NCBI RefSeq assembly: GCF_020360975.1
Contig: NW_025408674.1
Span: 558,001-622,000 of the forward strand
DNA length: 64,000 nucleotides
Direction of reading: 5' to 3'
DNA from: Hirsutella rhossiliensis
Taxonomy: Eukaryota > Ascomycota > Sordariomycetes > Hypocreales > Ophiocordycipitaceae
The notes under the pieces were generated by a model. The model did no database searches and was not told the origin of the DNA. It worked only from the letters and a program-made list of their open reading frames with translations. Shown piece by piece: positions 54,782-64,000 of the stretch (the first letter of the stretch is position 1; each line of letters begins with the position of its first letter). Both the position numbers and the translations under genes were made by a program.

Positions 54782-55827
54782 ATGGCGTCGTTGCACCTCA
54801 CCATGGATGAACTCAACAAGGCCGCACTCGAGCATTTTCTCCACCAGCCCGTCAGCAGTGACAAGATTGTCCTCTTGGCCGCGACGAAGCACCAGGACCT
54901 CCCTCCCGCGCAAAAGAGCCCTGAACTCTGGTCCGCCATACCCGTCGAAGAAGACAATATACCGACTCTGGGGGAGTTCATCACCCAGCTGGTCGTGTCA
55001 TCTAATGTGCAGGTACCGACGCTCATGTCAACGCTTGTCTACCTGGCCCGCGTTAAGTCCAAGCTGCAGCCCATGGCCCGCGGTCAGCGGTGCACCATCC
55101 ACCGCATCTTCCTGGCTTCCCTCATCCTAGCCTCCAAGTATCTCAACGACAGGTCGCCCAAGAATAAGCATTGGGCCAATCACACTCACATCAACACGGA
55201 GATGTACAGCTTCGGCTTCACCCGCACCGAGGTCAACATGATGGAAAAGCAGCTCCTCTTCCTGCTTGGGTGGGAGTTAAGGATCACGACGAAGGACTTG
55301 TACCGCGAGCTCGACTTCTTCCTCGAGCCCGTCCGCGCTCAGATTGTCGAGAGATATGCAATAGCGATGCGGCCGAGGAGGAGCAGAGGCGGCGGCAGGA
55401 GATCTACATCCCTGCAACCCACTATCACAGCCCTGCCTTACCCCGAGGCAACTCGCGCTCCCACGACGCCACTCCCGAGCACATGCGCGTTGCTGGAGGA
55501 GGGAGGACCTACACTAGCTCGGGCAGCTCGTACGCCTCGTTGGCTCTTTCGAGCCGACAACAGTCTTGCTCGACCACGCCTCTGGAATCGGCCGACGATG
55601 CGTATGTTTGCGAGACCCAAATTCCCCGCTTATTTGACTCGCCCGTCGGGATTGTTATCAACACTGAAACGCCCAAGGACGTGCCAGTACCGTTGAGCAT
55701 GCGAATGCCGCCTTGCAAGATCTTGATGGAGCAGTATCACCAGTTTCACGAAAACGCAGCCAAGAAACGCCACAGATGTGGCATATGGGGAGGACTCTTG
55801 GCCGTGGCCGGGGCTGTTGGTTCTTAA
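54782..55827 (+). CDS. pclA: PclA/Pho80-family cyclin, one frameshift
   Basis: ATG at 54782. N-terminal part then a cyclin box: TLGEFITQLVVSSNVQVPTL (about residue 62), MSTLVYLARVKSKLQP, RIFLASLILASKYLNDRSPK, FGFTRTEVNMMEKQLLFLLG, then WELRITTKDLYRELDFFLEP (to about 55330). This is the Pcl1/2-type G1 cyclin of filamentous fungi (PclA in Aspergillus), partner of a Pho85-type kinase in growth and conidiation. The frame is lost near 55360-55370: the N-terminal frame runs into a compositional tail to 55696, while the plausible C-terminus (AAEEEQRRRQEIYIPATHYH, then IPRLFDSPVGIVINTE) continues one base out of phase to a stop at 55827. No convincing intron bridges it. Either a real lesion or a missing base. 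Orthology is from the cyclin box. Confidence 0.8.
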
Positions 55828-56069
55828 TGTGAGGTGATGGATGTGTGTTGCTGCAGGTTGGATCATGACAACCCTGGCTATGTGCTACATGCTCTCTACT
55901 TCCCTGCCATCCATTCTGCCGCATCGATGAACTAGAATGCAATGAATCCGCGCAGCGAGACAGGCATTCGGCGAGTGTGTTGATGTTCGGACGAGCGAGA
56001 GGGTGACTAGATCTATGGCATCTTCTCAGGATACGTGGAAAGCTGGCCTTCCCGCCATACCCTCTGCAT
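55828..56069. other. 3' flank of cyclin gene
   Basis: Short spacer up to the target duplication of the MULE. Nothing recognised. Confidence 0.45.
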
Positions 56070-56077
56070 TATTTCTC

Positions 56078-58848
56078 GGTACTAGTTAAAAGGCCACCCC
56101 GTTACGTTAAACGGCCACCCAAAAGTGGGTCAAGTGTGGCTTGGTCGCGCGCAAGGTCCGATGCCGCAAAGGTATGTGCGCGCATTCCTGCCAGCATCGA
56201 GGTGCGCGCCAGAGGGCATGTTGAAGCCGCAGTTGAAGCCGCAAAGTCAAGCTGGCCGCGATGCAAATATATGTACGTAGGGGCATGTTATTGGAGTCGT
56301 AGAGAACACACTTCCGCCAATTCAAATGCAGCGGTAACGCCGGTAGCTATAGTAGACCCTCTGCACACAACTCCTGCTGTACAGACTCCTCCTCATCCAC
56401 CTGCCGGTCCATCTCGTTAAAATCGGCTAAAGGGTCATCTTCATCCTCTATATCTTCACCTCCTTGACAAATTGAGGGTATCGGGATTGGCTGTGTGGCA
56501 CAGCGAATTGTGCCCTGCGTCTCGCCCGGGCCAGTAAGCTCATCGTCAGAGTCAGGCGTGCGGCGTACGGCACGCTGATACGCTCGCGGCATCGCTGTGC
56601 CAGGCTCGTACGAATCGCCATTGGCTTGAAGGTAATCCAACCCCCATTTGGTCACATCAGCAGCGCTGCCGGCGGTGTTGACGGTAGCAGCAGCAGCGTT
56701 CCCTCCAGCCTTGCCCCCAGCCTTGCGCTTCTTACCCGTAGCCTTCGTCTTCGTACTTTGAAGAGCCGCCGGCGCTGTGGACGACGGCGGCCTTGTGGCC
56801 TCGCTGCGTTCGTCGGATTCCGCGATATTGTGTGCTGACGGCTCTCTCCGCGTGCCGTTACGACCTCCTGCTGCCTCGAGGTTCCATGAACCCTTGGGCC
56901 GGCCTTTCCCGCGCATAGGGAGTGGATCGTGCGGAGCATCGTTAGGGCTTGTGTTCTGCCACCTCTGGCGATGCCAGAACTCGTCAACGTCGTTCATATC
57001 GAAGGGAACAGCGGCGGCGGCATTGAGCCGCTTGAAAATATCGCGGCGGCAAGGGAGGCCAAGACTTGACTTGAAGCCGCAGTGATGAAAAAGATCACAG
57101 CGGCCGGACGGCGGCTTTGCTTGGTCGTTTGAAGCGGCATCCCTTGCCACGGCGCGGTATTCGCCCCCTATCTTCTGGAGCGCCCAGTTAGAGAGGATTG
57201 GCCGGATCTTCGCCAAGATCGGTCTAATTGTAGAGGTTGATGTCTTATGTATGGCTTTTTGTTGTGTATTGAGGATCTCGGCCGACTGGTGACGCCAAAA
57301 GGCTTGGAACCGTCGGAAAACGGAGGTCAGGTCACCCGTTGAGGACCAAAGGAACCGCTTCATTGTAGAATGCAGGCCCTCCACGATAGAGGTCGTCGTA
57401 TGTCCTAGGTGACGATAACGGTCAACGTAATACAGCACAATTTTTTCCTTCCAGGGCTCGAGCCACGTTTTAACCGCATAATCCACTGCTGCCTGTGGGT
57501 GACGGCCCGCAGCAGTAAATTCCCGTAGTCGCTGATTGTAGCTTGCCTCGTCAGGGGCATTGACGAGGGCATGCCACTCCTTGAGGAAGGCCGTGAACTT
57601 AGGAGTACGGATAACGCGGTTCCCTTCCTTCATTGCCTTAGGGAAGTGTGGCCTACACTTCGTAAGAACGTTCTTGTTGACGTGCCAGCGGCAGAGTAAG
57701 TGAATAACGTGCTCGAGTTCTGGGCAGCTAACGAGGGCATTCATGAGGGCAAGGTCACGGTCTGTGACGATGACCCGCGGCATCGGGATTCCTTCCTCTG
57801 CTGCTAGCTCGAGCAGGCACTGCAACGCCCAGCGGTATTGCGGTTCTGCCTCGCCGTTGAGGAAAATAGAGGCCACGGAGAAGGTCTTCCTCTCTGCTGT
57901 AGAGCCGCACACGTTGAGGAGAGGCATGTTGAAGCGGTTGGTCTTGTACGTGCAGTCCAAAAGGAGGATATTCGCGTACTGCCGCCACAGCTCAATGCCG
58001 CTACGCGGTGAGATAAAGAGGCCGGTCAGCCGGCCCTCTTGGTCACGTGTATCCCGAAAGAAGAAGTCGGAGGTATTGAGTTGATCGTAGAGGAATTGAA
58101 TTGGCGTGCGGCCGGTGAGCTCTTGGAGGCGGTACGAGGCAATTGCGTTCCTCACGTGTTGCCCAGTGATGCCAGCGAGATCGGGATCTTCGTGAGAGAG
58201 GCCACGGAGGTGCGAGGCGATGAGGAAAGGCCGTAGGCCGCAGTTGTATAGGTGGGTGATATGCTCGTGGTGCCTCTGGATAACCTCGGCACGATACCTG
58301 CTATGTGTGATAGCAGGAGTAAATTCGTGGTTATGGGCTTCCCCTAAAGAAGAAGGCGCTACGACCCAGCCACCCGGGTGGGTGGACTTGGAGGCCGAGC
58401 CATTGGCCTTCCTCACGATGACGCGGAACTCGCAGTTGGTCTTTTGAGTGCTGGTCTTGCGGCGGCGCTTGGATTCGTGGGCGCCCTCATCGCCTTGATC
58501 CTGCCAGTGGCGGCCCTTTGAGCATCTCAAGAGAATCCATTGTGGATTGGCGGCAGAGGGCTTCTTCGTACGCACGGCTAAGGCAAACCCTTCCGCCCGG
58601 GCAGCAGCGTGGCAGGCGGCGATGGCATCCTCGTGGGATTCGAATTGGAGGGCGTAGACGGCTTCCATTGTTGCGGCGTCGGCTGCAGCAGATCGCGAAA
58701 AGCTCCACTTTTGACACGGTTGTTACCTACGCGGACGAAAATCCGGAGATCAAACTTTGCGGTATCGGACCTTGCGCGCGACCAAGCCACACTTGACCCA
58801 CTTTTGGGTGGCCGTTTAACGTAACGGGGTGGCCTTTTAACTAGTACG
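56078..58848 (-). mobile_element. MULE (Mutator-like) DNA transposon, intact
   Basis: 2771 bp with 94-bp terminal inverted repeats (56078-56171 and 58755-58848) that differ at two positions. Flanked by an 8-bp direct repeat tatttctc (56070-56077 and 58849-58856). It carries one uninterrupted 773-codon transposase on the minus strand. Near-identical TIRs, matching flanks and an intact ORF suggest a recently active copy. It lies 250 bp past the cyclin gene and 17 bp before the miniature LTR element. Confidence 0.93.
56347..58668 (-). CDS. MULE/FAR1-type transposase
   Basis: 773 codons, uninterrupted. N-terminal FAR1/WRKY-GCM1-like zinc finger with Cys49 (LLRCSKGRHW), Cys79 (NCEFRVIV) and His112/His114 (HNHEF). 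MULE transposase domain: LLLDCTYKTNRFNMPLLNV with Asp238, RVIVTDRDLALMNAL with Asp303, CRWHVNKNV (CxxH at 326-329), and TTTSIVEGLHSTMK with Glu430, giving a complete D-D-E triad. Near residue 540, CDLFHHCGFKSSLGLPCRRD resembles a SWIM-type zinc finger. The acidic C-terminus follows a Lys/Ala-rich linker (KKRKAGGKAGG). The protein would bind the 94-bp TIRs and move the element in the nucleus. Confidence 0.93.
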   Translation of the reverse strand: MEAVYALQFESHEDAIAACHAAARAEGFALAVRTKKPSAANPQWILLRCSKGRHWQDQGDEGAHESKRRRKTSTQKTNCEFRVIVRKANGSASKSTHPGGWVVAPSSLGEAHNHEFTPAITHSRYRAEVIQRHHEHITHLYNCGLRPFLIASHLRGLSHEDPDLAGITGQHVRNAIASYRLQELTGRTPIQFLYDQLNTSDFFFRDTRDQEGRLTGLFISPRSGIELWRQYANILLLDCTYKTNRFNMPLLNVCGSTAERKTFSVASIFLNGEAEPQYRWALQCLLELAAEEGIPMPRVIVTDRDLALMNALVSCPELEHVIHLLCRWHVNKNVLTKCRPHFPKAMKEGNRVIRTPKFTAFLKEWHALVNAPDEASYNQRLREFTAAGRHPQAAVDYAVKTWLEPWKEKIVLYYVDRYRHLGHTTTSIVEGLHSTMKRFLWSSTGDLTSVFRRFQAFWRHQSAEILNTQQKAIHKTSTSTIRPILAKIRPILSNWALQKIGGEYRAVARDAASNDQAKPPSGRCDLFHHCGFKSSLGLPCRRDIFKRLNAAAAVPFDMNDVDEFWHRQRWQNTSPNDAPHDPLPMRGKGRPKGSWNLEAAGGRNGTRREPSAHNIAESDERSEATRPPSSTAPAALQSTKTKATGKKRKAGGKAGGNAAAATVNTAGSAADVTKWGLDYLQANGDSYEPGTAMPRAYQRAVRRTPDSDDELTGPGETQGTIRCATQPIPIPSICQGGEDIEDEDDPLADFNEMDRQVDEEESVQQELCAEGLL

Positions 58849-58865
58849 TATTTCTCCTCGAAATC

Positions 58866-58936
58866 TGTCACGAAAAATCAAGCCACCTGTTGTTCAGGCG
58901 GTATGTTCAATTGAACATCAAATCTGCTTCGCGACA
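58866..58936 (-). repeat. Miniature LTR, 3' copy on the minus strand
   Basis: 71 bp. One extra A compared with the other copy near 58872-58876. Contains the palindrome TTCAATTGAA. Confidence 0.8.
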
Positions 58937-59198
58937 CACCCCCTCAGGGAGGCCGGGACGATCCCGGGATTCCTGGACCCTTATGCTTGAAATCTTCGCA
59001 TCTGAACAGACACTCGCATCTTGGGACTTTTTACACAACGGATTCCCTGTTCTTCCTGGGCCCCTACTAGGCAGACACTTCGGGGAAGCCAGGCGGGACT
59101 CGAACACCGACTCCATCGGGGTGCGCGCTAGCCTAGGTGGTCGTGCGCAGCTACCGGGAAGTTCCAGGAGGGGTAACCCCTCCTCCCGGGCTCATAAC

Positions 59199-59268
59199 TG
59201 TCACGAAAATCAAGCCACCTGTTGTTCAGGCGGTATGTTCAATTGAACATCAAATCTGCTTCGCGACA
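59199..59268 (-). repeat. Miniature LTR, 5' copy on the minus strand
   Basis: 70 bp. Nearly identical to the solo LTR around hAT D (49180-49223 plus 53029-53054). Confidence 0.8.
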
Positions 59269-59273
59269 AATTC

Positions 59274-60029
59274 TGGACGGACTTTTAGAGTACCGTTAGA
59301 TAGCTGGCGGATATCGCAGGGCTTTTAGTGCGTGATCGGCGGATGACCCCGCAGATGACAGCCCAGCCCGTAATATCCCGGATTTCCTGGTGATATCGGC
59401 AGCGCGACGCAGGCGCCCGACGGCTGCGCATCGCGGCACAATAAAAATTGTACCTACGTGAAGCCCTGCGTCTGACGATTCATTTGATCTAACTTGCGTA
59501 TCGGTAGCTTGCGTGGTTGTGATATTGTGTCCGGAAACGTGAAATGGGTCGGATTTTCGGGCGGTCTCCAGCGTATCGTTCAGCGCACTGCCGCCACATC
59601 TCCACTAAACCTCCACTAAAATAGTCGACTATTTCCAATTCTTCTCATTACTGGTATAACAGCCTTTGGCAACGCTAGACTCATCGTGGGCTTGGTTTTC
59701 TTTACACTACGGACACAAAGATACTATCATTTTACTCGTCAGAACGAGACGAACAAGATGGCATCAGTTTTGTCACGACTAGATGGCCAAATCTGACTTA
59801 GATTGCTCAGGGGTGACCTAGGCCATAGACACTCGGTGATCTCTGTCACATGTAACTGGAAAGATGCCATGCATGTGAGGGTTATAGAGAGTCAAATTGG
59901 CCTTAACCACTGCCAATGTCAAGGGGACAAAGGTCCCAGTAATATACACAAGAATGGTGCCCCTGTAGGTTGCGACGCCTCCTCGGCTGGGGCGGAATAT
60001 CGCTTGACAATCTGATCCAGGAGCTATTT
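59274..60029. other. Unannotated spacer
   Basis: No gene recognised. A 15-bp palindrome AAATAGTCGACTATT lies near 59619-59634 after a short direct repeat (ctccactaaa). No other structure noted. Confidence 0.4.
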
Positions 60030-60546
60030 ATTTTGGCCTGTACGCCCTTTAAGTTGCTTAAAAAGCCAATCTAATGAGCGTTGCCCTCTCTCCTCGTCCA
60101 GCTGTCTCGCCGACTCATCTTCTGACCAGCCGTTTGCCTGTCACCGAGAGACCACCTCATCGACGATCCGTTTGCGAGTAGAAAAGAGTTGCCTCTCATT
60201 ACGTAGCCGCCACTGTGAGCCCCATCGCCTCTCTAACGCGTCAACCGAGTCCATATAGCCTGCCAGACCATGTCTCCAGAGCCTCACGAGATCTCTGACT
60301 GTACGAATAGTACGTGGGAGTCCGATCTGTGGAGGTAACTCTGTCGTTGTCGTGATGGCCGTTGGGGCTCTGGTCTCCGGGGATGAAGACTGCATTCGTT
60401 GCGAGGATGTTGGAATACCTTGCTGTTGTTCGTATCGAACAGTCTGACGATGTGTTCTGCCGAAAGGGCTGATAGTTGTGACTATAGTGATCTCAGCCTT
60501 GTTGCGTTCTTGGATCTCGTCTTTCAGCCTCGTGACTTCTGCTTAA
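60030..60546 (-). pseudogene. GCR1_C-domain (Crypton-associated) relic
   Basis: Minus strand. A coiled segment EVTRLKDEIQERNKAEITIV (about 60480-60540), then LPRTIRTVRDLVRLWRHGLA and YMDSVDALERRWGSQWRLRN (about 60200-60320), the GCR1_C pattern (T..DL...W..G......ALE.RWGS.WR). After a TGA near 60139 the same frame continues through GWSEDESARQLDEERGQRSL to a second stop near 60030, so the TGA is probably a nonsense mutation. An in-frame TAA also lies upstream near 60546. Such domains cap NDC10-type Crypton-like proteins in fungi. Inactive. Confidence 0.65.
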
Positions 60547-60765
60547 AGAGAAAATACTTCGTCACGCCTTGCACTTTAGACCAGTGGTGCAAGGCATACA
60601 ATCAGCCGAAGGCTGCAAGTCTGCTGTCAACGGTAAGGCAGGCCTGAAAATTCAAGAATCTACAGTCATGCATTCATTGCGTCATCTACGTCTTGGTAGC
60701 ATCAAGTGGAGTTACGTAGCCCCTAGCCGTTCTTATACGGATTCTGAGTGAGAACCTGCCAACTC
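60547..60765. other. Spacer between relic and Helitron helicase
   Basis: No gene supported. The 3' end of the minus-strand Helitron should lie here or further left, but no clear hairpin plus CTRR terminus was found. Confidence 0.35.
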
Positions 60766-63700
60766 CTAAATCTTTGGTCCCTCATCTTCATCTTGATACC
60801 CTCCGGGGATGTATGTCAGATGATTGCGGTCGAACGGGGCATCGAGCATCAACCCCTGTAGCGTTTTTACACGCGAGACGGCCACATAACTCAAACCTGT
60901 CTGAAAGTCACGGCAGGACAGATCTGTCACGATCCTGTCTTCGGTGATGCTCTGCGACTTATGAACCGTAATGGCGTAGCATACGACCAGGGGAAACTGA
61001 GTGCGAGTGCAGAGTGTTGCTCCAACGAGGAAATCCCTTTTTACTGCCACAATCGGGACAATCTTCCTACCATCCGCGGTGGTCAGGAATGCCGGTCCGG
61101 TATATTTGTCAAACTCCATCATGATTACACACGGTTGGTCTCGGATGGGATCAGCGCCAGGTGCCCAGCCAATGTTGTGCACTGTGCCGCGAGCGCCGTT
61201 GCAGAGGCCAACTTGTTGCCAGAGGTTGCACGTCAGCATTAAGCGGGCACCAATGCATACAGGGACCTGTTTCGCAAGGTTGCCCGCCTTGTCGTCCGGA
61301 GCAGCAGCCGCGCCGGGGCCAACATTTGTAGCGATGACCTGAATGACTGGTCGGTTGAGGCGGTCAAGGTGGTAATGGTTATATTCGTTCACCCGGTCTT
61401 TCGTGGCATATACCCGTAAGGCGTTGGCGAACCTGGCGACCTCCTGATCGTCTAGCTTTGCCTGCACGCGGCCGGAGAGAAGTTTCCAGGACTCGTGGGA
61501 TAGTAGGAGCGGCCGCAGTTCTCCGAGAGCCTTGCGAAAGGACGCCTGATCATCGCCGCACTGCCGCTGAACAACGCTCAGGAAGACGGTCTTATCGAAG
61601 CGCATATAAGCGTTCCTTCCTTGATCTCCACTCCCTGCACCTCTTTGTCGTAGTACAGCGGTTTCTGTAGAACAGGGGGAAGCTGGAAGAAGTCGCCGAC
61701 CAAAAGGATATTGAGTCCGCCAAAGAACTCCTCGTTCCGATGCGGAAATGCCTCACGGAGACGGTCGTCGATCCAGGATAGCATACGCAGTCCCAGCATA
61801 CTCTTCTCGTCAATGATTAGGTACTGAATATCCTTCAGCTTCTTCTGGAGCTGGGCCTTGTCGATGGCGGAGAGCGGCCTGAAGTCCTTGTTGATCGGGA
61901 GGTGAAGCAGCGAGTGCAAAGTAGTGCCTGATATCTGGTTCCCTGCGACACCCGTCGGTGCGGCACGCCAGACAGGTGTCACTCTCCCGCGTGTAGCGGC
62001 CTGGAGGTGCGCCGAGAGCAGGTTGATGAGATATGACTTGCCTGTGCCACCGCCACCATCGACATGGAGTAACAACTGGGAACGGTCTTGGGCGAGAAAG
62101 TGGCCCATCACCGTGTCATACACGATGCGCTGCTCCGGATTCAGGGCATCGCGTGCTTCCAGAGGCTGGTGCTCCACATCAAGGGAAAGGAGCTTTCCGC
62201 CTTGCGTTGCTCCCAGTAGTTGCCGCTGAGAATATCCTCGTTGGTATATCGTCCCACGTGAGGAGCCCAGTCATAATTCACGTCGATATTTCGCCGGCCA
62301 AGTACGTCGATGTCCTCTTCCTCCAGCGGCCGGTCTGGCAGCATGCGGGCGAGCTCATGCCAGTCCTCCTCTGCGATGGGCTCGTCATGGACCTCCTGCT
62401 CAAACTCATCGTCCTCCGCCTGGAGCTCGTTTGTTCCCACCTCCCCGTAATGGTCGTCCTCATGGAAATGGTGTCGCTGCCGACAACACCGGTACGCCGC
62501 AACAAAGGACTCAAACCGCTGCCCGTCCACAGCAAGCAACTCCTCCGGAGCGCGATGCGGATGGGCCATCATCAACTTGACGCGGCAGAAGTCATGAAAC
62601 TGGGTTGAGGTTTCCACTGGCCTATACCGAGGACAGTAGGACAGAACCCTCTTCTTCGCGTTCGCACCGAGTCTCCTCCATGTCTTGAGATTGTACGACT
62701 GCAGGTACTCGAGATAAGTAATACTCTCATGCTGGTCATTTCTCTGCAGATATTTCCGGTAGCTGCCGACAGCCTCACTGACATCATCATCGACGCGGTA
62801 CGACCGCGCATGCTGCTCCAACGGGCGGCAGTCGACGTACACAACCACCCGAGTCCCTTCCTGCAGAGGGATATTGAGTAGCAAGTGGGAGATTTCCTGC
62901 GCTGAATAATCTCTCTCCGCAATCAGCTTGTTCATGAGGCGAGAGGAGAAGGACAACAGAGGTTGGTGGTGTGCTGTATGCGGCAAAATCTGATCCGCAA
63001 GCCTGCAGTAAGGCTCTGTCTTCTTCTCCGATTTGCTGCAATACTTGGCAGCGTATGTAATGACTGCTTGCAAGCTGGTGCATGGAGATATGTCAATGTT
63101 GGCCAACCATCCCAGAATGATGGCAGGATTGAAATGGTTCATGAGGCTGTCGTTGCGGGCCGCCTCGAAGATGTAGTACGACCTGCCTTCCTTCCTGATG
63201 ACCGCGGCCAGCTCTCTCAAGGCACGGGGAAGTCGAAACGACACTCCTTTCCGGATTCGCCACGTTGGCCGCCTCAATGTCGCCAGCAGCTCCTTCCATG
63301 TCCCTCGCGAGGTCACCGCTTCCCTTCTGACTCGCAAGCAGTACGTGGTATTGCATCTGTGGCGCTGGCAGCGGTTGACGATTTGCGAGAGCCGCAGGAA
63401 TGTCATCTCCACGCCCAGCGGATCCACGCTCAGCGGATTGCCCTCCCCCTGAGGCACAGTCCTACGGGGCTCCGGGTTCACGGCCGTGACGTGGAAGCCC
63501 CATACGCGTGCAAACATGTCACGAGCAGCTTCGTCCTCCATGTCGGCGGCTGGGCCCTCCTGCATCCAGTACAGACCGTGGTTGTGCGGACTGCCACGGC
63601 CTTGCCATTCATATCGATCCCAGTAATCCGTGACGTTGAACTTTTTCCGCAACACGATATCTCGAAAGAAGCAGTATCGGCGGTAGAAGTGGAAAGCAGC

Positions 63701-63990
63701 AATGTGAGGGTTCTGACGCAATAAGTACCGCGACAATGCCATCCTTTCCGGCTCGGACGCGCGCAGCCATTCTCCATATCGGGGCATGTGTTGGTAGAGG
63801 CTCCGCCAGTGCAAATCGGCTGGGCTAAATGTGATAAATGCGCCAGGACAGCCCAGGCTGTACGCATACGCCTCGAGGTCCCGCCTCTTTCTGTTCCAAA
63901 GGGCGCGTACCGCGAATCGACACCGCATGCCTTGTGATTGAGTTTATCAGCGCCTGCGCCTCGGGATCCTCGCTGTGTTCGAGCGCCTGA
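60766..63990 (-). pseudogene. Helitron Rep-helicase, three reading frames
   Basis: Rep part (63928-62141): RRDLEAYAYSLGCPGAFITF and GRGSPHNHGLYW with the His-Asn-His pair at 63578-63586, then the YAAKY two-tyrosine motif at 63041-63055 that would nick and join DNA. Helicase part one (62177-61578): LHVDGGGGTGKSYLINLLSA (Walker A near 62035-62060) and LIIDEKSMLGLRM. Part two (61605-60766): CIGARLMLTCNLWQQVGLCN, GARGTVHNIGW, and VHKSQSITEDRIV then GLSYVAVSRVKTLQG near the end. Frameshifts near 62160 and 61600 separate the parts, and another near 63915 separates the upstream QALINSITRHAVSIRGTR stretch. Key motifs are all present, so few changes separate it from an intact gene. Confidence 0.88.
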
Positions 63991-64000
63991 ATAAGCTGCT
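60766..64000 (-). mobile_element. Helitron, minus strand, runs off window
   Basis: Rolling-circle transposon coding region: HUH-type Rep domain followed by a PIF1-like helicase, reading from beyond 64000 to 60766. Neither terminus is seen. The coding order is complete for the Rep-helicase part except for the protein's N-terminus. Confidence 0.88.

Larger units (their letters stand above)
58866..59268 (-). mobile_element. 403-bp miniature LTR retroelement (TRIM-like)
   Basis: Direct repeats of 71 and 70 bp (58866-58936 and 59199-59268; TGTCACGAAA..TTCGCGACA) flank about 262 bp of non-coding DNA. Read on the minus strand, the sequence after the upstream repeat is GTTATGAGCCCGGG (59185-59198), complementary to the anticodon region of initiator-Met tRNA, and a GAGGGGGTG purine tract (58937-58945) precedes the second repeat. 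These are a primer site and polypurine tract in the right places. Flanks aaatc and aattc agree at four of five bases. No ORF, so it needs another element's enzymes; copia-2 has the same primer-site type. A minus-strand GTTCGAGTCC near 59092-59101 resembles a Pol III B box. Confidence 0.8.

Noticed and set aside
55360..55420. An intron restoring the cyclin frame
   Set aside because: No GT donor with a matching branch point and AG acceptor of fungal length gives the required phase.

Overview
The window reads as a transposon graveyard from a filamentous ascomycete (Pezizomycotina, probably a Sordariomycete; the class is a guess). The evidence is a FlbD-type two-repeat MYB regulator, a Pho80/PclA-type cyclin, a fungal-specific FunK1 kinase, short GT..CTAAC..AG introns inside hAT genes, and typically fungal retroelement families. 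I see no bacterial operons, rRNA operon or CRISPR array.

Layout, left to right. 1-2341: broken hAT transposon cut by the window edge. 2385-2940: retroelement gag relic. 2941-5712: hAT copy A. 5713-5880: Crypton-like relic. 6452-8767: intact 771-codon gene joining a nuclease-like region to a FunK1 kinase. 8943-9580: decayed copia end. 9710-15601: complete-length copia element (copia-1). 15631-16320: small TA-flanked transposon ends and a solo LTR. 16564-18274 and 24425-26080: one older segment with a Helitron-type helicase relic, split by a chromodomain Ty3/gypsy element (18275-24419). 26060-27524: gag/protease relic. 27525-40682: hAT copy B, same family as A but inverted, itself carrying two nested copia elements (copia-2, 29607-33895; copia-3, 34434-40519). 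40771-41509: Crypton-like relic cut by a copia-1-type LTR. 41683-42709: pseudogene fragment of a RasGEF (Cdc25) gene. 42822-43273: pogo-like transposase tail. 43413-44559: about 1.15 kb with no ORF but several hairpins. 44560-45509: second piece of a Helitron-type helicase. 46207-47067: 861-bp TA-flanked inverted-repeat element. 47938-48852: flbD-like MYB gene. 49180-53054: 70-bp solo LTR split by hAT copy D. 54782-55827: PclA-like cyclin gene with one frameshift. 56078-58848: intact MULE with 94-bp terminal inverted repeats. 58866-59268: a 403-bp miniature LTR element. 60030-60546: GCR1_C-type relic. 60766-64000: Helitron on the minus strand, running off the window.

Only three or four genes look like host genes (the FunK1 gene, flbD-like, pclA-like and perhaps small Cys-rich fragments). 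All are fenced in by elements. Nesting and target-site duplications give an insertion order: the helicase segment is older than Ty3, hAT B is older than copia-2 and copia-3, and the 70-bp solo LTR is older than hAT D.

A general caution: several elements have (near-)identical LTRs yet coding regions split by many frameshifts. The differences I checked between repeat copies are mostly one-base homopolymer length changes, so some 'pseudogenes' may be sequence-quality artefacts.
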